Source: Marinobacter sp. SS13-12
Lineage (GTDB): Bacteria; Pseudomonadota; Gammaproteobacteria; Pseudomonadales; Oleiphilaceae
Length of the DNA: 64,000 nt
Assembly (NCBI RefSeq): GCF_030227115.1
Contig: NZ_JASSUA010000001.1
Location: 2,294,001-2,358,000, forward strand
Direction: 5' to 3'
Shown here piece by piece: positions 56,552 through 64,000 of the stretch (positions are counted from its first letter, which is position 1; each line of letters opens with the position of its first letter). The notes beneath the pieces were generated by a model, which did no database searches, was not told where the DNA came from, and saw only the letters and a list, made by a program, of their open reading frames with translations. The position numbers and the translations under genes were made by a program.

Positions 56552-57385
56552 ATGTCACGCGTGAAATATGAACCTCTGTTAATCGGGCTGGCGCTCCTGC
56601 TTTTTTTGACAGGCTGCCGGCACACCACTGAGCCCCCTGCACTGGCTATTGAACTCACCCCTGCCGAGCTGACCTGGATTGGTGATCAGGTGTTCCGGAA
56701 TGAGTGTGCTGGCAGGAGAACCTGTCTGGTTCACTGGAACGAGGGAGAAGCGTTCCCCTCGTTGGGGATCGGGCATTTTATCTGGTACCCGGCCGGTGTG
56801 GATGGGCAGTTTGTAGAGAGTTTTCCTGCGCTGATCCGCTTTATGCGGGAGCAGTCTGTTCCCCTGCCCGAATGGTTGGGTCAGTTGGAGCCGTTCGATG
56901 CACCCTGGCCGGATCGTAAGGCCTTCATGCAGGCGGAAGACCTTGAAGAGCGAGATGGAAGGGTCACTTCACTGAGAGAGTTTCTGTGGGCAACCCGCGG
57001 GGTGCAGGCGGAATTCATTGTTCGTCGTGCGCGAAGTGCCCTTGAAAGGGTGGTGTCCGCGGCCCCGGAGCCTCGCCGGGCGTCACTCCGGGGCCATTTG
57101 CAGCAATTGATTGCAACCCCGGGAGGCGCCTATGCGGTGATTGATTACGTCAATTTCAAGGGTGAGGGACTGTCAGCTCAGGAAACCTACCAGGGGCAGG
57201 GCTGGGGCCTGCTTCAGGTCCTCCTCGCCATGCCCGAAAACGACGAACCTGCCCTTCAGCGTTTCCGGACGGCGGCAAATAAAACGCTCACAGGTCGCGC
57301 CGAGCTTGCTCCCCGGGCCATTGAACGCGAACGCTGGCTGCCAGGCTGGCTGGCCCGGATCGATACCTACCGCGAGCCCCGTTAG
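56552..57385 (+). CDS. Lipoprotein with lysozyme-like GIGH segment, function unknown
   Basis: From the ATG at 56552, which follows GGAGG, the protein has 277 residues. It has a lipoprotein signal peptide with the lipobox LTGC at about residues 22-25. The next region is ECAGRRTCLVHWNEGEAFPSLGIGHFIWYP. That GIGH string resembles the active-site loop of T4-type lysozymes (TxGIGH), but the overall match is not convincing. The rest is helical. It is divergent from the LtaS-like gene, and the 32 in-frame upstream codons, which begin beside that gene's ATG, were excluded. Confidence 0.75.
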   Translation: MSRVKYEPLLIGLALLLFLTGCRHTTEPPALAIELTPAELTWIGDQVFRNECAGRRTCLVHWNEGEAFPSLGIGHFIWYPAGVDGQFVESFPALIRFMREQSVPLPEWLGQLEPFDAPWPDRKAFMQAEDLEERDGRVTSLREFLWATRGVQAEFIVRRARSALERVVSAAPEPRRASLRGHLQQLIATPGGAYAVIDYVNFKGEGLSAQETYQGQGWGLLQVLLAMPENDEPALQRFRTAANKTLTGRAELAPRAIERERWLPGWLARIDTYREPR

Positions 57386-57608
57386 GGGCAGAGGGCAAAG
57401 CCAGGGTGCAGAAATTTCCCGGGAAAACTGGTTCATTTTCGGATCTGCTTCTACTTTATACATGAGCGTTCGGAAATACCGGCTCCGGAGCCTCTGGCAC
57501 ACCAGTGCCCTGATACAAGGCGCTGATTGCACAGTATTGTGGCCCGTTGGTGTTATCAAGGAATGCTCATGGAAGAACAAATATTATAAATCAGTGAGTT
57601 GGTGGGGC

Positions 57609-57624
57609 TGGCTTGCAAATTGCT
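57609..57624 (+). promoter_or_regulatory. Probable sigma-54 promoter of the aap operon
   Basis: TGGC-TTG-CAAA-TTGCT fits the RpoN consensus TGGCACG-N4-TTGCW at 10 of 12 defined positions, with the invariant GG (57610-57611) and GC (57622-57623) exactly ten bases apart. It would start transcription near 57635, about 36 bases before the aapJ ATG. Sigma-54 control fits a nitrogen-source transporter. Confidence 0.7.
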
Positions 57625-57670
57625 GAAAGCCAGTTGCTCATCTAACCAACGGAATTTCGGAGAAACCAGA

Positions 57671-58696
57671 ATGAATAATACCAAGTCGATTGCCGTCGGT
57701 GCTGTCATGCTGTGCGGCTTGTTTTCTGCTTCGGCCGCCTCCGCGGCAACCACGCTTGAAAGCGTCAAAGAAAAAGGTCATTTGCAGTGCGGTGTGACCA
57801 GTGGTCTTCCCGGCTTTTCCCAGCCAGATGACAAGGGTAACTGGACCGGTATCGACGTTGATACCTGCCGCGCTGTCGCCGCTGCGATCTTCGGTGACGC
57901 GCAAGCCGTCGAATTCACTCCGCTGACTGCCAAGGAGCGTTTTACCGCGCTGCAGTCCGGTGAGATCGACATGCTGTCGCGTAACACCACCTGGACACTG
58001 ACCCGTGATGCCTCACTCGGCCTGAACTTCACCGGCACTAACTACTACGATGGCCAGGGCTTCCTGATCAAAAAGGAACTGGGTGTCAATGATGCGACTG
58101 AGCTGAACGGTGCCACCATTTGTATCCAGGCAGGCACCACCACGGAGCTGAACCTGTCCGACTACTTCCGTTCCAAGGGCATGGAATACCAGCCGATTGT
58201 TTTTGATACCTCGGAGCAGACGGTCCAGGGCTTCGCCGCCGGTCGCTGTGACGTGTTGACTTCCGACCGCTCGCAACTGGCAGCGCTGCGTTCCAAGCTG
58301 AACGATCCGAGCTCTGCCGAGATCCTGCCCAACACGATCTCCAAGGAGCCGCTAGGGCCTGTAGTCCGCCAGGGCGACGACCAATGGTTCAACATCGTCA
58401 AATGGGTTCTGTTTGCCCAGATCAACGCAGAAGAGCTGGGCATCACCAGCGACAACGTTGAAGATATGCTGAAGTCAGACAACCCGAATGTTCAGCGCCT
58501 GCTGGGTACCGATGGCGACATGGGCGCCAAGCTTGGGTTGCCGGATGATTTCGGTCACAAAGTGGTCAAGCAGGTCGGCAACTATGGCGAAATGTACGAC
58601 CGTAACGTTGGCCCGGACACCCCGCTTGGGCTGGAGCGTGGTCTGAACGCGCTGTGGACTGAAGGCGGTATTATGTACGCGCCTCCGCTTCGCTAA
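57671..58696 (+). CDS. aapJ: General amino-acid ABC transporter, substrate-binding protein
   Basis: The 341-residue protein has a signal peptide of about 25 residues (ending SAASA) and the AapJ core: LQCGVTSGLPGFSQPDDKGNWTGIDVDTCRAVAAAIFGD, then LSRNTTWTLTRDASLGLNFTGTNYYDGQGF. AapJ binds a wide range of L-amino acids in the periplasm. The ATG has GGAGA upstream, and the candidate sigma-54 promoter lies before it. In-frame codons from 57599 span that promoter and were excluded. A hairpin separates it from aapQ. Confidence 0.94.
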   Translation: MNNTKSIAVGAVMLCGLFSASAASAATTLESVKEKGHLQCGVTSGLPGFSQPDDKGNWTGIDVDTCRAVAAAIFGDAQAVEFTPLTAKERFTALQSGEIDMLSRNTTWTLTRDASLGLNFTGTNYYDGQGFLIKKELGVNDATELNGATICIQAGTTTELNLSDYFRSKGMEYQPIVFDTSEQTVQGFAAGRCDVLTSDRSQLAALRSKLNDPSSAEILPNTISKEPLGPVVRQGDDQWFNIVKWVLFAQINAEELGITSDNVEDMLKSDNPNVQRLLGTDGDMGAKLGLPDDFGHKVVKQVGNYGEMYDRNVGPDTPLGLERGLNALWTEGGIMYAPPLR

Positions 58697-58710
58697 AACC
58701 TGAAAGCGGA

Positions 58711-58748
58711 CAGCGGGTGGGGCGGATTTTCCGCCTGCCCGCTGTTTT
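58711..58748 (+). terminator. Attenuating hairpin between aapJ and aapQ
   Basis: CAGCGGG-TGG-GGCGGA and TCCGCC-TG-CCCGCTG form a two-part stem with a 3-base loop, followed by TTTT. It sits 15 bases after aapJ and 42 before aapQ. Such hairpins keep binding-protein mRNA more abundant than permease mRNA. Confidence 0.75.
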
Positions 58749-58789
58749 CGTGATTTGTTTCATCGCGGTTCAGCTTTCCGGGAAACTTC

Positions 58790-59977
58790 ATGAAAAAACA
58801 GACTCTTGACTCAAGACCGGCAGGGCCCAAGCCCTGGTATGACCCCCGAATACGCTCCATCTTTTTCCAGTTTATCGCCATTGCCCTTGTTTTCTGGGGC
58901 GGCTGGACACTGGTCGATAACACCCTTTCGAACATGGAAAGCCGTGGCATCAGTACCGGCTTCGGATTCCTGAACGAGACCGCAGGCTTCGGCATCATCA
59001 TGTCGCTGGTGCCTTATGACGCCACCATGACCTATGGCCGGACGTTTTTTGTAGGCCTCATGAATACATTGCTGGTTTCGGCAATGGGTATCGTAACCGC
59101 CACCATTCTCGGCTTTATCATTGGCGTCGCAAGGCTATCCAGCAACTGGCTTGTTGCCAAGCTCGCGCTGGTTTACATCGAAGTTATTCGCAATATTCCC
59201 CTGCTTCTGCAGATCTTTTTCTGGTATTTCGCTGTTCTCGGCAGTCTGCCTTCGCCCCGTCAGAGCGTAGAGGTGGGCGGCAGCTTTTTCCTGAATAACC
59301 GAGGGCTGTATCTGCCGGAGCCAATGACCCAGGAAGGTTTCGGCCTTGTTTGGGGCGCGGTTATCGTGGCGATTGTTGCGGTGATCGGCTTACGCACCTG
59401 GGCGAAGAAACGTCAGCTTGCCACCGGCCAGATATTCCCCACGTTCAAAGTCGGTGTCACCATTTTGTTGGCCCTGCCGATGGTGGCTTACCTGGCCGCC
59501 GGCGCGCCCCTGGAGTGGGAGTTGCCTGCCTTGAAAGGGTTCAACTTCGGTGGCGGCATCACTATCATTCCGGAGCTGGCGGCCCTGTGGATTGCGCTGT
59601 CTCTCTACACCGCAAGCTTCATTGCCGAGATCGTTCGTTCCGGCATTCTGTCGGTCAGCAAAGGGCAGACGGAAGCAGCCAAGGCGCTCGGTATACCCAA
59701 CAACCTGACTTTGCGGCTGGTGGTGATCCCCCAGGCAATGCGGGTGATTATTCCTCCGCTCACCAGTCAGTATCTGAACCTGGCCAAGAACTCCTCATTG
59801 GCGACAGCGATCGGATATCCCGATCTGGTGGCTGTGTTCATGGGTACAACCCTGAATCAGACCGGCCAGGCGGTAGAAGTGGTGGCCATTACCATGGCGG
59901 TGTATCTCACCATCAGTCTGACCATTTCTCTGGTTATGAACATCTATAACCGGGCTGTAGCGATTAAGGAGCGATGA
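58790..59977 (+). CDS. aapQ: General amino-acid ABC transporter, permease AapQ
   Basis: The 395-residue permease has about eight TM helices. The conserved EAA loop is GILSVSKGQTEAAKALGIPNNLTLRLVVIPQAMRVIIPP near 280-320, which contacts the ATPase. It pairs with AapM. Its stop overlaps the aapM start. The N-terminal cytoplasmic stretch (KPWYDPRIRSIFFQ) is typical of the family. Confidence 0.94.
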   Translation: MKKQTLDSRPAGPKPWYDPRIRSIFFQFIAIALVFWGGWTLVDNTLSNMESRGISTGFGFLNETAGFGIIMSLVPYDATMTYGRTFFVGLMNTLLVSAMGIVTATILGFIIGVARLSSNWLVAKLALVYIEVIRNIPLLLQIFFWYFAVLGSLPSPRQSVEVGGSFFLNNRGLYLPEPMTQEGFGLVWGAVIVAIVAVIGLRTWAKKRQLATGQIFPTFKVGVTILLALPMVAYLAAGAPLEWELPALKGFNFGGGITIIPELAALWIALSLYTASFIAEIVRSGILSVSKGQTEAAKALGIPNNLTLRLVVIPQAMRVIIPPLTSQYLNLAKNSSLATAIGYPDLVAVFMGTTLNQTGQAVEVVAITMAVYLTISLTISLVMNIYNRAVAIKER

Positions 59978-61062
59978 TGACTGAGTCAACGATCAGGCCG
60001 CCAAAAATTGCGATCAGCCCCGTCGCCTGGATGCGCCAGAACCTGTTCTCAAGCTGGTACAACAGCCTGCTGACCCTGGTGGTAGGCTATCTGGTGGTGA
60101 CCAGTGTGGGCCCGCTTTTCAGCTGGCTGTTTTTTGAGGCGACCTTTCAGGGAACCGATTCGAGCGACTGCACCGGCACAGGTGCCTGCTGGTTGTTTAT
60201 CAACGAACGACTGAACTTCTTTATCTACGGATTCTACCCCAATGACCTCCAGTGGCGGGTCGACACGATGTTTGTGCTGCTGGCCGTGTGCTTTATCCCC
60301 CAGTTCATTGAGCGCTTTCCCGGGCGCAAGTGGTTCGGGCTGTTCGGCCTCACCGGCCTGCCGGTTGTCGGCTACTTTCTGATTCCCGGTGGCAACTTTG
60401 GGCTGGAAGTGGTGGAGAGCAGCAAATGGGGTGGCCTGATGCTGACACTGATCCTGGCGTATATCGGGATCATTGCCTCTCTGCCCATTGGCATAGTGCT
60501 GGCATTGGGGCGGCGTTCGGAGATGCCGATTATCCGCGGCATTTGCGTGGTGTTTATCGAGGTCTGGCGGGCCGTGCCATTGATTACTGTGCTGTTCATG
60601 GCATCGGTTATGTTGCCGCTGTTTTTGCCCGAGGGCATGAATTTCGAAAAGCTGATGCGGGCGCTGATCGGTATCACACTCTGGCAGTCGGCTTACATGG
60701 CGGAAGTGATCCGTGGTGGTCTTCAGGCTATCCCGCGAGGGCAGTATGAAGCCGCGGACGCACTCGGGCTGGGCTACTGGAAAAAGACAGGGCTAATCAT
60801 TCTGCCTCAGGCGCTGAAAATGGTCATTCCCGGCATCGTCAATACCTTCATTTCACTTTTCAAGGACACCACGCTGGTGCTGATTATCGGCCTGTTCGAC
60901 ATTCTCGGTACTGTGCAGTCCACGATTACGGATCCGGCCTGGCAGAACGTCGCGATAGAGGGCTACGTGTTTGTGGCTTTCTGTTTCTGGATATTCTGCT
61001 TCGGCATATCCCGCTACAGTCAGAACCTTGAACGCAAACTAGACACCGGTCACAAGACCTGA
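59974..61062 (+). CDS. aapM: General amino-acid ABC transporter, permease AapM
   Basis: The 362-residue permease has about eight TM helices and the EAA loop [39 protein letters not shown]. Two ATG codons in tandem (59974 and 59977) could both start it; the overlap with the aapQ stop implies translational coupling. It would form the membrane channel with AapQ. The segment [27 protein letters not shown] is typical of AapM proteins. Confidence 0.94.
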   Translation: MMTESTIRPPKIAISPVAWMRQNLFSSWYNSLLTLVVGYLVVTSVGPLFSWLFFEATFQGTDSSDCTGTGACWLFINERLNFFIYGFYPNDLQWRVDTMFVLLAVCFIPQFIERFPGRKWFGLFGLTGLPVVGYFLIPGGNFGLEVVESSKWGGLMLTLILAYIGIIASLPIGIVLALGRRSEMPIIRGICVVFIEVWRAVPLITVLFMASVMLPLFLPEGMNFEKLMRALIGITLWQSAYMAEVIRGGLQAIPRGQYEAADALGLGYWKKTGLIILPQALKMVIPGIVNTFISLFKDTTLVLIIGLFDILGTVQSTITDPAWQNVAIEGYVFVAFCFWIFCFGISRYSQNLERKLDTGHKT

Positions 61063-61871
61063 TGGGTAACACTATGACAGAACAAACCCAGGCAACGGGT
61101 TCGCCGAATTCCGTTCCAAGTCAGAAAGACGATAGTTCCGCTATTATCCGGGTTGAGGGGATGAACAAATGGTACGGAGATTTCCACGTACTGAAGGATC
61201 TGAACCTCAATGTCCGCCAGGGCGAGCGCATTGTTATCTGTGGCCCGTCCGGGTCCGGAAAGTCGACGTTCATCCGCTGTATCAACCGGTTGGAGGAGCA
61301 TCAGAAGGGCAGGATTGTCGTGGATAACATCGAGCTGACCAACGATATCCGCCACATCGATACCGTGCGGCGCGAGGTTGGCATGGTGTTCCAGCACTTC
61401 AATCTGTTCCCACACCTGACGGTACTGGAGAACTGCTGCCTGTCACCTATCTGGGTTCGAAAAACCCCGAGAAAAGAGGCGGAAGAAGCGGCCATGGAGT
61501 ATCTGGAGCGGGTCAAGATTCCGGATCAGGCCAACAAGTTTCCCGGGCAGTTGTCCGGTGGCCAGCAGCAGCGGGTGGCCATTGCCCGGGCACTGTGCAT
61601 GAAGCCGAAGATCATGCTCTTTGACGAGCCCACGTCAGCGCTGGATCCGGAAATGATCAAGGAAGTGCTTGATGTAATGATCGAGCTTGCAGGCAGCGGC
61701 ATGACCATGATCTGCGTAACCCACGAAATGGGCTTTGCGAAGACCGTGGCAGACCGGGTGATTTTCATGGACGGCGGCGAGATTGTGGAAGAGGCACCTC
61801 CCCACGAATTTTTCACGAACCCACAGGAGCCGAGAACCCGGCAGTTTCTGGAACAGATTCTGCAGCATTAA
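61062..61871 (+). CDS. aapP: General amino-acid ABC transporter, ATP-binding protein
   Basis: The 269-residue ATPase has Walker [10 protein letters not shown], the Q-loop [16 protein letters not shown], the signature LSGGQQQR, Walker [15 protein letters not shown] and the H-loop [15 protein letters not shown]. The start overlaps the aapM stop by one base; an ATG 12 bases later is also possible. The N-terminal 25 residues are polar and variable. It ends the operon, just before the 87-bp inverted repeat. Confidence 0.95.
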   Translation: MGNTMTEQTQATGSPNSVPSQKDDSSAIIRVEGMNKWYGDFHVLKDLNLNVRQGERIVICGPSGSGKSTFIRCINRLEEHQKGRIVVDNIELTNDIRHIDTVRREVGMVFQHFNLFPHLTVLENCCLSPIWVRKTPRKEAEEAAMEYLERVKIPDQANKFPGQLSGGQQQRVAIARALCMKPKIMLFDEPTSALDPEMIKEVLDVMIELAGSGMTMICVTHEMGFAKTVADRVIFMDGGEIVEEAPPHEFFTNPQEPRTRQFLEQILQH

Positions 61872-61897
61872 CCTGGGGCTGGGTTTGGAGGCTGGCC

Positions 61898-61984
61898 ATG
61901 GGGCGGGGTGCCTTTTCTGCCGGGAACAAAGGTGTCTGAGCGCAGCGAGTTCTTTTTCCCAGAAGAAAAGGCACCCCGCCCCAT
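61898..61984. repeat. 87-bp inverted repeat between aapP and lpxH
   Basis: Perfect 21-bp arms at 61898-61918 and 61964-61984 are exact reverse complements, beginning with ATGGGGCGGGG. The 45-base middle contains GGGAACAAAG and CTTTTTCCC that can extend the pairing, so the whole element can form a long cruciform. It lies between convergent aapP and lpxH and so may end both transcripts. It looks like a REP/MITE-type intergenic element. No second copy was noticed in the window. Confidence 0.8.
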
Positions 61985-62018
61985 AGCCGAGTTCCAGCTA
62001 TAGGGGAGAAGCCTTTGT

Positions 62019-62744
62019 TTATAGGAGGTGCTTTTTGAGGGTTGGTGGTTGGTCTGGAGTGACCTCCAGCCACCAGACGTTCTCATCCCAGTCCCCCAGT
62101 ACGATACGTGTTGCAGGCTTACCGTTGGCTTCAAGCTCGTGAACTGCGGGGCGATGGGTATGGCCGTGGATCAGGCGCTGTACGCCGTAGGCTTCCATCT
62201 CCTTCACCACCTCGTCCGGGGTGACATCCATGATGAACTCTTCCTTGCCCTTGTTCTTGGCCATGCTGATTTCCCGCAGCTGGCGGGCCATCTGCTGACG
62301 TTCGGCCAGGGGCCGCTGGAGGATCATCTGCTGCCATTGGGGGTTACGCATGTTGGTGCGGAACTTCTGGTATTCCACATCGGCGGTGCACAGGCTGTCG
62401 CCATGCATCAGCAGGGTGGGTGTGCCGTACAGGTCAACCACCATGGGGTCATCCAGCAGGGTGGCACCGATACGGCTGCAGTAGTCCTCGCCAATCAGGA
62501 AATCCCGGTTGCCATGCATCAGGAACAGTTCCGTGCCGGATCCCGTTACCGCTCGCAGGGCTTCCGCTATCTCTTCCTGTAATGGCGTTCGTTCGTCGTC
62601 ACCAATCCAGGCTTCAAAAAAATCCCCCAGGATGTAGAGCTTCTCCACACCAAGGGCCTTTTCCTCCAGAAATGCGAGGAACGCGCTGGTAATGTCCGGC
62701 CGGGATTCTTCCAGATGAAGATCAGAGATGAACAGCGTGGTCAC
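62019..62744 (-). CDS. lpxH: UDP-2,3-diacylglucosamine diphosphatase
   Basis: LpxH makes lipid X from UDP-2,3-diacylglucosamine in lipid A synthesis, at the inner membrane surface. The 241-residue calcineurin-like protein has ISDLHLEESRPD, GDFFEAWIGDD, HGNRDFLIGEDY and HGDSLCTADVEYQ, plus GHTHRP. The length matches E. coli (240). Its ATG overlaps the ppiB stop, as in E. coli where ppiB also precedes lpxH. Confidence 0.95.
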   Translation of the reverse strand: MTTLFISDLHLEESRPDITSAFLAFLEEKALGVEKLYILGDFFEAWIGDDERTPLQEEIAEALRAVTGSGTELFLMHGNRDFLIGEDYCSRIGATLLDDPMVVDLYGTPTLLMHGDSLCTADVEYQKFRTNMRNPQWQQMILQRPLAERQQMARQLREISMAKNKGKEEFIMDVTPDEVVKEMEAYGVQRLIHGHTHRPAVHELEANGKPATRIVLGDWDENVWWLEVTPDQPPTLKKHLL

Positions 62745-63250
62745 GCCGCGCCTCCGTCCTCTACAACTTCGGCTTTTTCAATCACCACGTCGTCGGCGGG
62801 GACGTCCTGATGACCTGAGCGCATGGTGGTGCGTACGCCGCGAATGGCGTTGACCGTGTCCATGCCTTCGACAACCTTACCGAATACACAGTAACCCCAG
62901 CCTTCAGCATTCTGGGCGGTATGATCCAGGAATCCGTTGTTCTCGACGTTGATGAAGAACTGCGCGGTAGCGGAGTGGGGGTCCATGGTGCGGGCCATGG
63001 CAACCGTACCCTGCATGTTGCTCAGGCCGTTGTTGGCTTCATTTCTGATGGGCTCGCGGGTTTTCCGCGGCGTCATGCCCGGTTCAAAGCCACCGCCCTG
63101 AACCATGAAGTTGCTGATAACACGGTGGAAAATCAGGCCGTCGTAAAAGCCGTCGCGAACATACTGCTCAAAGTTTTTGGCCGTCTCCGGGGCGTTGTCG
63201 TAATCCAGTTCCAGTTTGATATCACCGTGGGAGGTTTTCAGCAGAATCAT
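62741..63250 (-). CDS. ppiB: Peptidyl-prolyl cis-trans isomerase B (cyclophilin)
   Basis: PpiB speeds proline isomerisation in the cytoplasm. The 169-residue protein has the cyclophilin motifs FHRVISNFMVQGGGFEPG and MARTMDPHSATAQFFINVENN. There is no signal peptide, which distinguishes it from periplasmic PpiA. It is divergent from glnS with 138 bp between the start codons and forms an operon with lpxH by a four-base overlap. Confidence 0.95.
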   Translation of the reverse strand: MILLKTSHGDIKLELDYDNAPETAKNFEQYVRDGFYDGLIFHRVISNFMVQGGGFEPGMTPRKTREPIRNEANNGLSNMQGTVAMARTMDPHSATAQFFINVENNGFLDHTAQNAEGWGYCVFGKVVEGMDTVNAIRGVRTTMRSGHQDVPADDVVIEKAEVVEDGGAA

Positions 63251-63388
63251 CAGGGTTTCCTGTTTGAATGGGTATAGAAAGCAACGTTGGGGCTATTGTA
63301 CTGAAGAGTTTGTTTGCGTGCATGAGTTAGGCAATGATTTGTGAGTATAATACGCGGTTTCAGACCCACACCCTATGATTGAGATTGT

Positions 63389-64000
63389 ATGAGCGCCGAG
63401 TCCAAGAAAGCCCATAACTTCATCCAGAGCCTGATTGAAGACGCGATCGCCAAAGGCGAGCACACAGGCAAGGTGGTGACGCGATTTCCGCCGGAGCCCA
63501 ACGGTTACCTGCATATTGGCCACGCCAAGTCGATCTGTCTTAACTTCGGTATTGCCGAAACGTTCGATGGGGTGTGTACCCTGCGATTTGACGATACCAA
63601 TCCGGAAAAGGAATCCCAGGAGTACATCGACGCTATCAAGCAGGATGTCCAGTGGCTGGGCTACGAGTGGGCCGGCGAGGTACGTTACGCCTCGGATTAT
63701 TTCGACGCCATCTACGAGTTTGCCGTTGAGCTGATCGAAAAGGGCAAAGCCTATGTGTGTGCGCTGGCCGCCGACCAGATGGCCGAGTACCGTGGCACCC
63801 TGAAAGAGCCCGGGCAGAACAGCCCCTACCGCGACCGCCCGGTGGAAGAAAACCTGCAACTGTTCCGCGACATGCGCGATGGCAAGTACCAGAACGGTGA
63901 GCTGGTGCTGCGCGCCAAGATCGACATGGCTTCCCCGAACATCAACCTTCGGGACCCGATCCTGTATCGGATTCGCTACGCTGACCACCACCAGACCGGC
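63389..64000 (+). CDS. glnS: Glutaminyl-tRNA synthetase, N-terminal part
   Basis: The gene runs off the window after 204 codons. It has the class I signature HIGH in [23 protein letters not shown], and [26 protein letters not shown], both diagnostic of GlnRS rather than GluRS. The KMSKS motif is outside the window. The ATG has no strong ribosome-binding site. A possible promoter box TATAAT lies at 63346-63351. The stop of a five-codon frame overlaps this start. Confidence 0.97.
   Translation, partial: MSAESKKAHNFIQSLIEDAIAKGEHTGKVVTRFPPEPNGYLHIGHAKSICLNFGIAETFDGVCTLRFDDTNPEKESQEYIDAIKQDVQWLGYEWAGEVRYASDYFDAIYEFAVELIEKGKAYVCALAADQMAEYRGTLKEPGQNSPYRDRPVEENLQLFRDMRDGKYQNGELVLRAKIDMASPNINLRDPILYRIRYADHHQTG

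Noticed and set aside
57481..57556. Possible NtrC sites upstream of the aap sigma-54 promoter
   Set aside because: The palindromes seen there have 4- or 6-base spacers or imperfect halves, not the NtrC arrangement.
1..64000. CRISPR arrays, insertion sequences, prophage, toxin-antitoxin or defence genes
   Set aside because: None were seen. The window reads as core chromosome with normal gene order.

Overview
The window reads as a gammaproteobacterial chromosome of moderately high GC, most likely Marinobacter or a close relative. The evidence is gene content and order: a tandem PTPS/QueD-like protein, divergent ppsR/ppsA, the yceD-rpmF-plsX-fabD-fabG-acpP-fabF-pabC-mltG-tmk block without fabH, an AraC regulator beside putA/putP, finR beside fpr, and an aapJQMP operon. 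The genus is an inference from remembered gene order. I see no prophage, insertion sequence, integron, CRISPR array, toxin-antitoxin pair or defence island. Coding is dense, and only the rne-rluC gap exceeds 300 bases.

Layout. 0-0.2 kb: the 3' end of a tRNA-Ala, then a complete tRNA-Glu(TTC) and a terminator. 0.2-5 kb: a tandem QueD-like protein, a MocA-like nucleotidyltransferase, a membrane-anchored receiver protein, a MORN/PEGA protein and a small membrane protein. 5-12 kb: a PreP-type M16C protease, the PEP synthase regulator/enzyme pair ppsR/ppsA, and rraA. 12-20 kb: a PilZ protein, a YgiM-like SH3 protein, a YciI protein, rnm, a YecA-type protein, RNase E, and on the other strand rluC, a HAD phosphatase and sppA. 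21-30 kb: maf, then the fatty-acid/peptidoglycan/dTMP block headed by a strong promoter almost touching the yceD start codon. 30-36 kb: proline use (an AraC-type PruR-like regulator, putA, putP). 36-40 kb: a TAXI-TRAP transporter coupled to a TauE-like exporter. 40-47 kb: acnB, miaE, a diguanylate cyclase, finR/fpr. 47-57 kb: a membrane protein of unknown function, a methyltransferase/TetR divergent pair with a clear operator, a large MscS channel, a membrane GDPD, an LtaS/sulfatase-like membrane enzyme and a lipoprotein. 57-62 kb: the aapJQMP amino-acid ABC transporter with a sigma-54-type promoter and an internal attenuating hairpin, closed by an 87-bp inverted repeat. 62-64 kb: lpxH/ppiB and the start of glnS.

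How it works together. Most genes are core: phospholipid and fatty-acid synthesis, RNA maturation and decay (RNase E, its regulator RraA, and Rnm within 7 kb), gluconeogenic control (ppsR/ppsA), TCA cycle (acnB), and amino-acid uptake and catabolism (put, aap). I found no gene system I could honestly call undescribed. The less ordinary observations are regulatory architecture (a near-leaderless yceD promoter, a terminator for the rne operon inside the convergent rnm gene, a sigma-54 promoter on aap, a TetR operator) and protein architecture (complementary degeneration in the tandem QueD protein, a tail-anchored receiver protein beside a MORN/PEGA protein, an LtaS-like enzyme with an altered metal-binding motif, a lipoprotein with a lysozyme-like GIGH segment).
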